From the NCBI GenBank assembly GCA_050251555.1, contig JBFWMN010000047.1:1-13825 (forward strand): 13,825 nt of DNA. The letters are read 5' to 3'. Positions within the stretch are counted from its first letter, which is position 1; every line of letters begins with the position of its first letter. The stretch comes from UBA2137 sp050251555 (lineage in GTDB: Bacteria > Pseudomonadota > Alphaproteobacteria > Micavibrionales > Micavibrionaceae). Shown one piece after another: positions 1 to 7,203 of this stretch. The position numbers and the translations under genes are program-made. The notes under the pieces are model-generated. The model was given only the letters and a program-made list of their open reading frames with translations. It was not told the DNA's origin and made no database searches.

Positions 1-168
1 GAGAAGACGTACGAGCACATCAAAGATTACTGCCATGCGTGCATTACCCAGATGGGCGTAATCATAGACTGTCGGGCCGCAGGCATAAAGACGCACATGG
101 GCCTCATCAAGCGGTGTAAAGGTCTCTTTTTGACGGGTCAGCGAATTGTAAAGGGTGATCGTGCTCAT
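1..168 (-). CDS. cysS: Cysteinyl-tRNA synthetase, N-terminal part (cut by window edge)
   Basis: This gene charges tRNA-Cys with cysteine in the cytoplasm. Only the first 56 codons are present. They read MSTITLYNSLTRQKE at the start, then at about residues 28-45 the class I CysRS signature YACGPTVYDYAHLGNAR. In this family the Cys of the CGPTVY block is a zinc ligand that helps recognise cysteine, and the AHLGN stretch is the HIGH-type ATP site. The ATG at 166-168 is the only sensible start because CysRS proteins begin about this far before the motif. No strong Shine-Dalgarno is visible. A weak TTGAAA element lies at 203-208 on the minus strand, without a good -10. The gene is divergent from the permease at 275 across a 106-bp gap. 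Confidence 0.93.
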   Translation of the reverse strand, partial: MSTITLYNSLTRQKETFTPLDEAHVRLYACGPTVYDYAHLGNARMAVIFDVLVRLL

Positions 169-274
169 GATGCTACAAGCAATAGCCTGAAACGATGGGG
201 CTTTTCAATCTTTCATGTGGGAAAAACGTCCATCGCTTATGGGTGGTCTGTAGTGTACGGGTTACGATGATCCC

Positions 275-1159
275 ATGATTGATATTCCGATTTGGGTGTT
301 TTTCGGCCTTGGCTCTGCGGCGTTTTCCGCCGTACTCATGCTTGTTCAGGAACGCGTAAAAGGAGACGGTCTGGCGATTGCCTACTGGAACAAGCTGGTT
401 GCCTCGGCTCTGATGATCCCGTTCCTCTTTTATTTCGGCGTGCCGACCGAGCCGATGTTTTATGTTTTGTTGTGTGGGCAGGCCCTCATTTGGGTGGTTT
501 CTGACGTTATTTTCTTTAATGCCATTCCGAAAGTCGGGGCGGGCTCTGTCTCGCGCATTTTGCCTGTTTCGGTTATCTTTACCTTCTTTCTTTGGTTTCT
601 TTTTGATCCTGCATTACTGGGAGAATATCTCGAAGAGCCCTGGCGCTTCGGGGCGATTATCCTTGTCCTTTTGGGATCGGTTTATTTTTCCATGCGCATC
701 AAAAAATGTGCCGTGTCCTGGGAAGCGGTACGCGTTCTCTGGTTTGTGATTGTTGCCGCCATTATCGGCCCGCTTGCGGTAAAGCTTGTGATGCAGCACA
801 CACCTGTCGAGCGTGCGCCATGGTCGTGGGTCTTTTTTGAAGGCACCTTCATGCTGATCTGCTGGACGCTGTATATCCTGATCCGCAAACCTATCCCGTT
901 TCGCTCGCTCTGGACGCCGCAGTTGGCTAAAGCGGGATTGATGATCGGCGCGACGTCCTCAGCCATGGTAGGGCTTGGCGTGATGGCGTATTTTTATGTC
1001 GATAATCCGGGCTATATTCCGGCAGTGAAATTTCTCGATACGGTGATGATCCTGATTTACTACCGCATGATCCGCCATAAAGAAAAAGGCGATGTCACCG
1101 CAGGGCTTGCGATTGTTGTCTGCGCCGCCCTTCTGATTTTACTGAAATCCAGCCTTTAG
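275..1159 (+). CDS. DMT-superfamily (EamA-like) inner-membrane permease
   Basis: This 294-residue protein is almost entirely hydrophobic, with about ten membrane spans by eye: roughly residues 5-22, 38-55, 60-80, 92-112, 123-140, 152-172, 183-203, 217-240, 248-263 and 274-291. That count and length match the two five-helix repeats of the drug/metabolite transporter superfamily. The PVSVIFTFFLWFLF stretch (97-110) and the late helix with KFLDTVMILIYY (252-263) resemble the helices that close each EamA half. The family exports or imports small metabolites, and the substrate cannot be read from sequence. The ATG at 275 is preferred because the hydrophobic helix starts five residues later; no clear Shine-Dalgarno precedes it. 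The stop codon overlaps the convergent DUF2235 stop by four bases, so no separate terminator fits between them. Confidence 0.8.
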   Translation: MIDIPIWVFFGLGSAAFSAVLMLVQERVKGDGLAIAYWNKLVASALMIPFLFYFGVPTEPMFYVLLCGQALIWVVSDVIFFNAIPKVGAGSVSRILPVSVIFTFFLWFLFDPALLGEYLEEPWRFGAIILVLLGSVYFSMRIKKCAVSWEAVRVLWFVIVAAIIGPLAVKLVMQHTPVERAPWSWVFFEGTFMLICWTLYILIRKPIPFRSLWTPQLAKAGLMIGATSSAMVGLGVMAYFYVDNPGYIPAVKFLDTVMILIYYRMIRHKEKGDVTAGLAIVVCAALLILLKSSL

Positions 1160-2214
1160 AGGGGCAGCCAGCTTTTCAGCCTATCCGTGAAGCGATGCAG
1201 GTTTGTCGGACGATAATCGTCCTCGCGCTTTTGCCAGTAGGGGGCAACGCTTTGCGCATGAAGATCGGTAAAGGATTTTACTTTGCGCTCATCCTGTCCG
1301 CCTCCCAAGATATTTACAAGGTTGCGTCGGTAAGCAAACTCCTGCGGTGAGACATCCATGTATGTCTCACCCTCCTCATCAGGATATGAGGCCGGGTGGA
1401 AACCGACATTCATGTAAAGATGCATATAGCGCATCATCCAGTGCTGGGCTTTTTCAGCCAAGAGTCCTGTTTGCGCAGCGCCGCCCCCGATACCCGCATG
1501 ATCGCCGACGAAATAGCGCTGCATGAGAAGTGTTTCGGCGTGATCGGAAATCTCCATAGGTGTCACCATATATGGGGCGCGGCGCTCATCAATCGAGACG
1601 GCATGCAGGGCTGTGCGCGTGTAGCGGTTGAGTGTCACATCGTGGAATTGCTTGCCGCGATTAAACAGACCCGCCAACGGAAAGCGGCGCGGAATACCCA
1701 AAGCCCCAACCGTATCAAAACAGGCTAAAGAGACGAACGGGCGATAGCCATGCGCATGGGTGGCGCGCCAGTTGATGGCCTCGGGTGTTGAGGGCTTCAC
1801 ATCGCTTTTATAAAATTTATAGGCGTCCTCAATCGCTTTTTCGGGATTGCTCACTTTTGAAAAGTCGAGAAGACCGCATTTATAAATCATGCCGTTTAAG
1901 GAGCGTGCCGTATAAGACCCGCGTGAAAAGCCGATCAGTGTCAGATCGTCACCATCCTGATAATTCTGGCAGATATAGGCGTAGGCTTCTTTCACGCGTT
2001 GATGCAGGTCGGCCCCCGTTGCCCCATTATAAAGACGCGTAAGCCATGAACCATTGGCGCCCACACCGTCAAAATGCATCACACGCTGAAGCGTGCCGTC
2101 AGCCGATTTTTGCTCGTCAGCGGCATCAATCAGACGTTTGACGTTGGTCGGAACCTCCTGATCGTCGCGCTGCCACGTGCCGTCGCAACCGATAATATGA
2201 TGTGTTTTTGCCAT
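1156..2214 (-). CDS. DUF2235 (Tle1-like catalytic domain) alpha/beta hydrolase
   Basis: This 352-residue protein has the layout of the DUF2235 family. CDGTW lies at residues 10-14, the nucleophile elbow GFSRGSYTAR at 95-104 (Ser97), CFDTVGALGIP at 165-175 (Asp167) and VGDHAGIGGG at 236-245 (His239). Ser97, Asp167 and His239 form a plausible catalytic triad. Some relatives are phospholipase effectors of type VI secretion (Tle1), while many others are free-standing bacterial and fungal proteins of unknown substrate. No signal peptide, membrane anchor, or VgrG, PAAR or immunity neighbour is seen, so an effector role is not supported. The ATG at 2212-2214 is right because family members start about ten residues before DGTW. 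The Smr gene lies 53 bp upstream on the same strand, but a promoter-like pair directly upstream suggests separate transcription. Confidence 0.85.
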   Translation of the reverse strand: MAKTHHIIGCDGTWQRDDQEVPTNVKRLIDAADEQKSADGTLQRVMHFDGVGANGSWLTRLYNGATGADLHQRVKEAYAYICQNYQDGDDLTLIGFSRGSYTARSLNGMIYKCGLLDFSKVSNPEKAIEDAYKFYKSDVKPSTPEAINWRATHAHGYRPFVSLACFDTVGALGIPRRFPLAGLFNRGKQFHDVTLNRYTRTALHAVSIDERRAPYMVTPMEISDHAETLLMQRYFVGDHAGIGGGAAQTGLLAEKAQHWMMRYMHLYMNVGFHPASYPDEEGETYMDVSPQEFAYRRNLVNILGGGQDERKVKSFTDLHAQSVAPYWQKREDDYRPTNLHRFTDRLKSWLPL

Positions 2215-2220
2215 GGGATG

Positions 2221-2249
2221 CTTGTAATCTCGACACTATGGAAAGTCAA
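2221..2249 (-). promoter_or_regulatory. Candidate promoter of the DUF2235 gene, possibly giving a leaderless mRNA
   Basis: Read on the minus strand, TTGACT (2249-2244, five of six to TTGACA) is followed after exactly 17 bases by TACAAG (2226-2221, four of six to TATAAT). Only six bases separate the -10 from the ATG, so the expected transcription start falls at or within a base or two of the start codon. No Shine-Dalgarno lies upstream, which fits a leaderless transcript. This is a motif call without experimental support. Confidence 0.4.
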
Positions 2250-2267
2250 GAAAAATGGAGGGATGTC

Positions 2268-2813
2268 TCAGTGTCGCTGGCGGCGGAGATATACATAGAA
2301 AGCGCCTGCGCCACCATGCTTCGGGCGGGCCTGTACGTGTCTCAGGATATTGTGATCCAGCGGTGAAGCTGCCAGCCATTCGGGCAGTTTTTCGCGTAAC
2401 ACGCCGCGCTGGTCTTCCATCCAGTGTTCGGGATTGATCGAGCGCGCCCCGATTCCCGTAATCACAAGAACGGTTCGCTTCCCTGATTTGATCGCCTCGC
2501 CGATAAAACGAATAAGGGTTTTGTGGGCTTCCTCCTGACGCATGCCGTGCAGGTCGATTGTGCCCTCAATTGGCAGTTCGCCCTTAAGAAAGCGCTCTTC
2601 GGTTTTCTTGTCCAGATCTTTACCGGCGGGCTTTTTGCGTGTCGCTTTGGGCGTCTTTAAGGCGGCAGGCTCGACTTTCTCACTGATCTCGGGTTGCGGC
2701 TCTTCTGTCTTTGTCACAGGAGGCGGTGCTGCCTTAGCGGGCGCAGGTTTTTTCTCCAGCGGTTCGATATCCGCTGTGACAAATGCCCATAAATCGTCGT
2801 CTTCGTGTGCCAT
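2268..2813 (-). CDS. Smr-domain protein (SmrA/YdaL-like putative nuclease)
   Basis: The protein has 181 residues. Residues 1-80 are a charged, Lys/Pro/Ala-rich, probably disordered arm. The Smr domain covers about 85-178: IDLHG at 86-90, VLVITGIG at 115-122, VLREKLPEWLAASP at 138-151 and HGGAGAFYVYLRR at 166-178. Smr domains occur at the C-terminus of MutS2 and as free proteins. Known members nick DNA or cut RNA, and E. coli SmrB cuts mRNA at collided ribosomes. The length and the GGxGAFYVYL ending resemble the free-standing SmrA/YdaL type more than SmrB. The usual glycine-rich GKG/GHG loop reads GIG here, so activity is uncertain. The gene is divergent from lysA across 85 bp. The ATG at 2811-2813 has only a weak upstream GAAGA. 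Confidence 0.87.
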   Translation of the reverse strand: MAHEDDDLWAFVTADIEPLEKKPAPAKAAPPPVTKTEEPQPEISEKVEPAALKTPKATRKKPAGKDLDKKTEERFLKGELPIEGTIDLHGMRQEEAHKTLIRFIGEAIKSGKRTVLVITGIGARSINPEHWMEDQRGVLREKLPEWLAASPLDHNILRHVQARPKHGGAGAFYVYLRRQRH

Positions 2814-2898
2814 TCTTCACAGTCTTGCGTAAAAAGCGGTTTGCAGGCAAGCCTCTTTCTCCTAATGTGATGCGCTTGAACAAAGGGGCTAGTTAAAA

Positions 2899-4191
2899 AT
2901 GTCGCAATTGGGCTTTACCAGAAACGAGGCCGGCGCTTTATGTGTCGACGGGAATGATTTGTCGGCAATTGCCGAAACATACGGAACACCGTCCTATGTC
3001 TATTCTCTGCCGCATATCCTTAATCAGTTCGACATGTTGAACGCGGCGGTGACGGCGCATGTTCCGCCCGAAAAAGCGCCGCTCTTATGCTATGCCTGCA
3101 AAGCCAATTCCCATACCGCCATTTTGCGTGCTCTCAAAAATCGCGGCAGCGGCCTGGAGATCGTCTCGGGCGGAGAGCTGCGGCGCGGACTAAAAGCCGG
3201 GTTTGATCCTGCCAAGATCGTCTTTACGGGGGTCGGGAAACAAGCCCATGAAATCCGCGCTGCCTTAGAAGCGGGGATCGGGCAATTCAATGTGGAATCC
3301 ATCGAGGAACTCTCCCACATTTCGCGGGAAGCTGCCGATATGGACAAACAAGCCCGCCTTGTCTTCCGCGTTAATCCTGATATTGCAGGCGGCGGTCACC
3401 ATAAAATTTCAACGGGACGCGCCCGGGATAAATTCGGGATCGGTATGGACCGCATTGCCGAAGCTTATCAAACGGCTTTGTCCCTGCCGAACCTTCAGCC
3501 GCAAGGACTTTCCTTTCATATCGGTTCGCAGGTTTTTGACGTTGAAGCCTTTCACAAGACCTTTGTCAAAATTGTCGGGTTGGTGAAGGATTTGCGCGAA
3601 GCTGGTTTCGAGATTACGGTTCTCGATATCGGCGGCGGTTTCCCCATTCGTTACAAGGATGAGGGTAAGCTTGATTTGGAAGCGTATGCCTCATGGGTAC
3701 GTGAGCTTATTCAGCCTCTGGATGTCAAAATCATTATGGAGCCGGGGCGTTTTTTGGTGGGTAATGGCGGTGGCCTTTTAACCCGTATTGTGTCGGTTAA
3801 AAAGACGCGGGACGGCGATTTTCTGATTGTTGATGCGGCGATGAACGACCTTATCCGCCCAACGCTTTATGAGGCATATCATGAGGTGGTTCCCGTACGG
3901 CCTGTCCAAGCGAATGAACAGGCCGTCAGCTATACGATTGTCGGCCCGATTTGCGAAAGCGGCGATACCTTTGCCGTCGGGCGCGAGATGCCTGTTTGCA
4001 AGGAAGGCGACCTTGTTCTTATGGCTTCTGCCGGGGCGTACGGCTTTTGCATGGCCTCGAATTACAATACGCGGGGGTTGCCTGCCGAAATTTTGTCGAT
4101 AGAAGGTAAATTTTCGCTGATCCGCCCCCGTCAGTCAGTTGAAGAATTATTCGGAAACGAGTACATTCCCGATTGGGACGCTTTGATCTGA
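2899..4191 (+). CDS. lysA: Diaminopimelate decarboxylase
   Basis: LysA removes CO2 from meso-diaminopimelate to make L-lysine, the last step of the DAP pathway, using PLP in the cytoplasm. The 430-residue protein has the full fold-type III decarboxylase set: YACKAN with the PLP lysine Lys68, FHIGSQ at 206-211, DIGGGFP (PLP phosphate loop) at 243-249, EPGR at 281-284, CESGD with catalytic Cys352 at 352-356, and AGAYGFCMASNYN at 379-391. NPDIAGGGHHKISTG at 159-173 matches the DAPDC-specific loop. Length is normal. The ATG at 2899 is preceded by AAAGGGG about ten bases upstream. Its stop overlaps the start of the next gene by one base, so it heads a plus-strand operon. It starts 85 bp from the divergent Smr gene. 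Confidence 0.97.
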   Translation: MSQLGFTRNEAGALCVDGNDLSAIAETYGTPSYVYSLPHILNQFDMLNAAVTAHVPPEKAPLLCYACKANSHTAILRALKNRGSGLEIVSGGELRRGLKAGFDPAKIVFTGVGKQAHEIRAALEAGIGQFNVESIEELSHISREAADMDKQARLVFRVNPDIAGGGHHKISTGRARDKFGIGMDRIAEAYQTALSLPNLQPQGLSFHIGSQVFDVEAFHKTFVKIVGLVKDLREAGFEITVLDIGGGFPIRYKDEGKLDLEAYASWVRELIQPLDVKIIMEPGRFLVGNGGGLLTRIVSVKKTRDGDFLIVDAAMNDLIRPTLYEAYHEVVPVRPVQANEQAVSYTIVGPICESGDTFAVGREMPVCKEGDLVLMASAGAYGFCMASNYNTRGLPAEILSIEGKFSLIRPRQSVEELFGNEYIPDWDALI

Positions 4192-4940
4192 TGACACACA
4201 TAAAACAATCACTGTTATGCGGGCTGTTTGCCGCTATCTTTTTGCTGGGCTTGGGGCTGGCCGCCAAAGCACAATTGCTGGATAACGCCACCACGTCGCG
4301 AGATGTGGCCTTTACCTTTTATAAGCTGGCAAACAAAGACCCCGACTTTGAACATTGGGCTTCCTATTCGCAAGAATATGCAACGGCGATGGAAGAGACC
4401 AAAGACGAGGTTCTCAGCGAGGAAAAACTTAATCTGGAATTATCATTCCAGTCGTTTGATCCCGCCTATCATGACATTGTCATTCGCTCTCTGGTACAAG
4501 GCGAAGTAAAAACAAGCGGGGATGCTGCCAGCCTGTCGATCCAGTTTCCTGAAGAGGGCGAGATTTTCTTTCCCTATGATTATGCCGAGACGTATTTTGC
4601 GGTGATTGCCGACAAGATTGATGTGTTGCGCGATATCCCTTTGGAGCCGCTCGAAGCCAATTATGTTCGCAATAAAATACCATCGGATGGCAAGCTGTTT
4701 ATGGTGCTGAAGCTGGTTCCTTACAAGGCGAACGGCAATAAACAAGCCAGTTTCTATGGCGAAAAATATTGGATGCTTTTAGGCAAAATCGGCTCTATCA
4801 CGCTCTATAACGGTGATCTTGAAACGGTCTGGAGTTGGACGGCAAGCTGGTATTCCAAGCTGAAAACCCAACGTGCCAGCGGCACACCCAGTAATACGGG
4901 CGAAATGCCGAGCGTGACAATCACCGAGAAAAAAGGGTAA
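4191..4940 (+). CDS. Secreted protein of unknown function, coupled to lysA
   Basis: I do not recognise this 249-residue protein. The ATG at 4191 shares its A with the lysA stop (TGATG). An in-frame ATG 18 bases upstream inside lysA would add six residues ahead of the signal peptide and is less likely. Residues 1-27 form a good Sec signal: Lys near the start, hydrophobic LLCGLFAAIFLLGLGLAA, then AKA with cleavage expected before Gln28. Cys10 sits too early for a lipobox. The mature part is acidic in its first half, with FTFYKLANKDPDFEHWA (41-57) and a helical stretch to about 80, then a likely beta-rich part (YWMLLGKIGSITLYN, 193-207). There is no further membrane span, so it is likely periplasmic. 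Coupling to lysA suggests a cell-wall or envelope role, but this is inference. Confidence 0.75.
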   Translation: MTHIKQSLLCGLFAAIFLLGLGLAAKAQLLDNATTSRDVAFTFYKLANKDPDFEHWASYSQEYATAMEETKDEVLSEEKLNLELSFQSFDPAYHDIVIRSLVQGEVKTSGDAASLSIQFPEEGEIFFPYDYAETYFAVIADKIDVLRDIPLEPLEANYVRNKIPSDGKLFMVLKLVPYKANGNKQASFYGEKYWMLLGKIGSITLYNGDLETVWSWTASWYSKLKTQRASGTPSNTGEMPSVTITEKKG

Positions 4941-4948
4941 ACTGGTCT

Positions 4949-4969
4949 TTAGGGGCGAAGGGCCTTTAA
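4949..4969 (+). other. Small hairpin in the spacer between two operon genes
   Basis: TTAGGGGC and GCCTTTAA can pair over eight positions, including two G-U pairs, around a five-base GAAGG loop. No U-run follows on the plus strand, so it is not a standard terminator. It could mark an mRNA processing or stability point in the 58-bp gap between the secreted-protein gene and the next gene. Confidence 0.3.
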
Positions 4970-4998
4970 CACACCCTTATACGGTATTTTGATAGACC

Positions 4999-5613
4999 AT
5001 GTTTTCGCGCATTGATCCCATTTTTAGGACCTTCATCCGCCAGACGGAAAATACCGACACGCGCCAGGAGATACGTCGCGAAGAAAATGTCTATGTGGGG
5101 CGTGACCGTGAGGAACGCCGTCATGCCCGTGATCATGATGATCTTTGGACGGATTCGACCGATGTGTCAGTTAAGGCACTGATTTCTTTCCTTGAGAATA
5201 TTCTTTCCGAAGATTCGCGGTCAGGACAGGAGAAGAGTTTTTCTTCAATGGCAGATCAGATGACCGACACGCCCGAAGAAGACGCGGCATCTTCTGAGTT
5301 TGCGTCAGGTGAGGATGAGCCTGTTTACCGCCCCTCTGCGGCCCGCGCCGCCTCAGCCTATGCGACGACCGCGACAAAGATCGAGGGGGGCGCGACCTCT
5401 GCCGCTGCAGGTACGCCATCAGGCGGGATCAGTTCGGAACCCGCTGAGGCGGTCGTGCTGGAACATCAGGATAGGCGGATGATTGAAAATTTGGTGCGCG
5501 GACTTCGCCAACTTGACCGTGACGGGGTGGAAACACTGACCATGTCGCGGGCGGGCACATTCTTTGAAAGCCTGTCAGAGGCCATTCGCACTGCCTCCCT
5601 TATGTCACGGTAG
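4999..5613 (+). CDS. Acidic, partly disordered protein of unknown function
   Basis: This 204-residue protein is not recognised. It has three zones. Residues 1-50 are highly charged (EIRREEN, GRDREERRHARDHDD). Residues 51-70 hold a likely amphipathic helix, DSTDVSVKALISFLENIL. Residues 71-150 are low-complexity Ala/Ser/Thr/Glu/Gly and probably disordered. Residues 155-204 again look helical (DRRMIENLVRGLRQLDRDG, then FFESLSEAI). There is no signal peptide or membrane span, so it is probably cytoplasmic, with two short helical docking segments joined by a flexible linker. It lies 58 bp after the secreted-protein gene and 58 bp before yqgE on the same strand. No clear Shine-Dalgarno precedes the ATG. 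Reality as a gene rests on length, strand agreement and protein-like ends. Confidence 0.65.
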   Translation: MFSRIDPIFRTFIRQTENTDTRQEIRREENVYVGRDREERRHARDHDDLWTDSTDVSVKALISFLENILSEDSRSGQEKSFSSMADQMTDTPEEDAASSEFASGEDEPVYRPSAARAASAYATTATKIEGGATSAAAGTPSGGISSEPAEAVVLEHQDRRMIENLVRGLRQLDRDGVETLTMSRAGTFFESLSEAIRTASLMSR

Positions 5614-5629
5614 AATAAGCAAAATCCGA

Positions 5630-5660
5630 TATCACTGGTCAAGGTGTAAGAGCCGTGATA
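5630..5660 (+). promoter_or_regulatory. Leader hairpin just upstream of yqgE
   Basis: TATCAC at 5630-5635 and GTGATA at 5655-5660 are perfect inverted copies. The stem can extend inward through GGTC and GAGCC with small bulges, leaving a nine-base loop that contains AAGGTG. The structure ends 11 bases before the yqgE ATG. The ribosome-binding region would sit next to or inside it, so it may tune yqgE translation or protect the mRNA. Pairing was judged by eye. Confidence 0.35.
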
Positions 5661-5671
5661 ACGTGACCACC

Positions 5672-6244
5672 ATGGCTTTTGAAAATTCGAATGCGCTTGT
5701 TGGAAAGCTTTTGCTGGCGACCCCGCAAATGGACGATCCCCGCTTTTCCCGTGCCGTTATCTTTATCTGTGCCCATGATGCCAACGGGGCGATGGGTCTT
5801 GTGATTAATCAGAAACTTTTGAATATCGATATGCCGGGCCTTTATGCGCAGCTTGGTATTGAGCATGAACATGTGCACGCCATGGATGAGCCTGTCTTGC
5901 AGGGCGGGCCTGTTGAGGCGCAGCGCGGCTTTATATTGCACGGCTCTGACTTTTCGCAAAAAGACACAATCCGCGTGAATGACCAGTTCTCTGTCACAGG
6001 AACGCTCGAAGCCTTACGCGTCTTAGGGCAAGGCGACGGTCCTTCCGAATTTCTCTTCATGCTGGGTTATGCGGGATGGGGTGAAGGTCAGCTTGAGCGT
6101 GAACTTGAAGACAATGCCTGGCTGACGATTGACCCAACATCAGAGCTTTTGTTCCATACCGAACCCGACCTCAAATGGGATGCCGCTATCGCGACGCTTG
6201 GTTTTAATCCCTCATTCCTCTCCGCACAGGCCGGACATGCTTGA
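5672..6244 (+). CDS. YqgE/AlgH family protein (UPF0301)
   Basis: This 190-residue protein has the family's conserved blocks in order: GKLLLATPQM at 11-20, FICAHDANGAMGLVIN at 31-46, VLQGGPV at 75-81 and GYAGWGEGQLE at 132-142 followed by NAWL. Length is typical (about 185-200). The family is widespread in Gram-negative bacteria. AlgH of Pseudomonas was linked to alginate regulation, but no general biochemical function is established. The reading frame stays open upstream to 5564 inside the previous gene. I chose ATG 5672 because the family begins a few residues before GKLLLATP; a GTG three codons earlier is possible. The 3' end overlaps dgkA by eight bases, which implies coupled translation. 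Confidence 0.93.
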   Translation: MAFENSNALVGKLLLATPQMDDPRFSRAVIFICAHDANGAMGLVINQKLLNIDMPGLYAQLGIEHEHVHAMDEPVLQGGPVEAQRGFILHGSDFSQKDTIRVNDQFSVTGTLEALRVLGQGDGPSEFLFMLGYAGWGEGQLERELEDNAWLTIDPTSELLFHTEPDLKWDAAIATLGFNPSFLSAQAGHA

Positions 6245-6626
6245 TGTGAATCCGAACTTGAAAGCCCCTGTTCCCGAAAACAATACGGGTGTCAGACGTC
6301 TGATCAATGCTGCCCGCTTCTCGATGCAGGGTTTACGGGCCTGTTTTCGTACCGAGGAAGCTTTCAGACAAGAAGTCTATGCCTCGATTGTTCTTATCCC
6401 GCTGGGATTTTATCTTGGTGATACGCCGATTGAACGCGCCTTGCTGGTGTCGGCGGTCTTGTTCGTGATGATTGTCGAGTTATTAAATACGGCTGTTGAG
6501 CGCGCCATTGATCGCATCTCTTTCGAGCGCCACAACCTTTCCAAAGAAAGTAAGGATATGGGCTCAGCCGCTGTGTTGCTCGCGATTGCTATAGCCGCTG
6601 TTATATGGGGATGTATTCTTCTTTAG
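6237..6626 (+). CDS. dgkA: Diacylglycerol kinase, small integral-membrane type
   Basis: DgkA phosphorylates diacylglycerol to phosphatidic acid in the inner membrane and recycles lipid left over from envelope glucan and LPS modification. The 129-residue protein carries the family motifs: TEEAFRQE at 39-46, ELLNTAVERAIDR at 81-93 (Glu81, Asn84 and Glu88 correspond to the catalytic glutamates and asparagine of E. coli DgkA) and KDMGSAAV at 106-113. Three helices lie at about 49-62, 68-85 and 110-128, as in the 121-122-residue E. coli enzyme. The N-terminal 20 residues are an extra tail. ATG 6237 overlaps yqgE by eight bases; GTG 6246 in the same frame would avoid the overlap and is an alternative. 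The 3' end overlaps the convergent acetyltransferase gene by 26 bases. Confidence 0.93.
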   Translation: MLDVNPNLKAPVPENNTGVRRLINAARFSMQGLRACFRTEEAFRQEVYASIVLIPLGFYLGDTPIERALLVSAVLFVMIVELLNTAVERAIDRISFERHNLSKESKDMGSAAVLLAIAIAAVIWGCILL

Positions 6627-7203
6627 TCAGGCCGTAGAGAACATGGTCTTGTCGCCGTCCTTCGATCTCAACATAGCTTTTTGCGAAACCTTCTTCGGTA
6701 AATCCGCATTTTTCCAATAGTTTCCGACTGCGCGTATTATGCGCCAATGTCCCTGCATTCAGGCGTTCCAGTTTCAAATGCGTGAAGGACAAACGTATGA
6801 TGGCTTCCAAAGCTTCATGCATCACCCCTTGCCCTTGCACATTCTGATCGATCCAGTAGCCGAGTGAGGCAAAGCGTGCGGCCCCGCGTGCGATATTGTT
6901 GATATTGACCCCGCCAAGCATTTCCCCCGTATAGCGTGAGAAAATCAGAAAGGCATAAGCACGGTCTTCGCGCCATTCCTTTTCCTGTCTAGCCACCCGC
7001 GCCAGATAATGTCGGCGCTCTTCCCATCCATTTCCCCATGCGGGTTCGAAAGGGATCAGGTGGTCCTTATTGCGTGTTCTGATATCCAGCCACTCTTGCC
7101 AGTCGGTGCGTTTAGGCGGGCGTATCAGCAGGTTCGGCGTCTTAAGCGCCGTATATTTGAAGGAGGGAAATCCTTCCAGAGCAACGGGGAGTGTCCCGCT
7201 CAT
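6601..7203 (-). CDS. GNAT-family N-acetyltransferase (RimJ/RimL-like)
   Basis: This 200-residue protein transfers acetyl from acetyl-CoA to an amine, probably a protein N-terminus if the RimJ/RimL likeness holds. The motif order fits: LLIRPPKRTDWQEWLDIR at 25-42, MLGGVNINNI at 95-104, LGYWIDQNVQGQGVMHEA at 114-131 with the acetyl-CoA loop QGQGVM, and AHNTRSRKLLEKCGFTEEG at 154-172. Length is normal for this branch. The start codon overlaps the stop of the M16 gene in an ATGA arrangement, so translation is coupled to the peptidase. It is the last gene of the minus-strand run and is convergent with dgkA, sharing 26 bases at the 3' ends. The true substrate is unknown. Confidence 0.9.
   Translation of the reverse strand: MSGTLPVALEGFPSFKYTALKTPNLLIRPPKRTDWQEWLDIRTRNKDHLIPFEPAWGNGWEERRHYLARVARQEKEWREDRAYAFLIFSRYTGEMLGGVNINNIARGAARFASLGYWIDQNVQGQGVMHEALEAIIRLSFTHLKLERLNAGTLAHNTRSRKLLEKCGFTEEGFAKSYVEIEGRRQDHVLYGLTKEEYIPI

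Noticed and set aside
193..238. CGATGG...CCATCG inverted repeat between cysS and the permease
   Set aside because: Six-base arms more than 30 bases apart with no extension are expected by chance.
1156..2214. DUF2235 protein as a type VI secretion effector
   Set aside because: No VgrG, PAAR, Hcp, adaptor or immunity gene is nearby and the domain stands alone.
4949..4969. Hairpin after the secreted-protein gene as a terminator
   Set aside because: No U-run follows on the plus strand and the next gene is on the same strand close by.
5564..5671. N-terminal extension of YqgE into the previous gene
   Set aside because: It overlaps the end of the upstream coding region in another frame and lengthens the protein beyond the family start.
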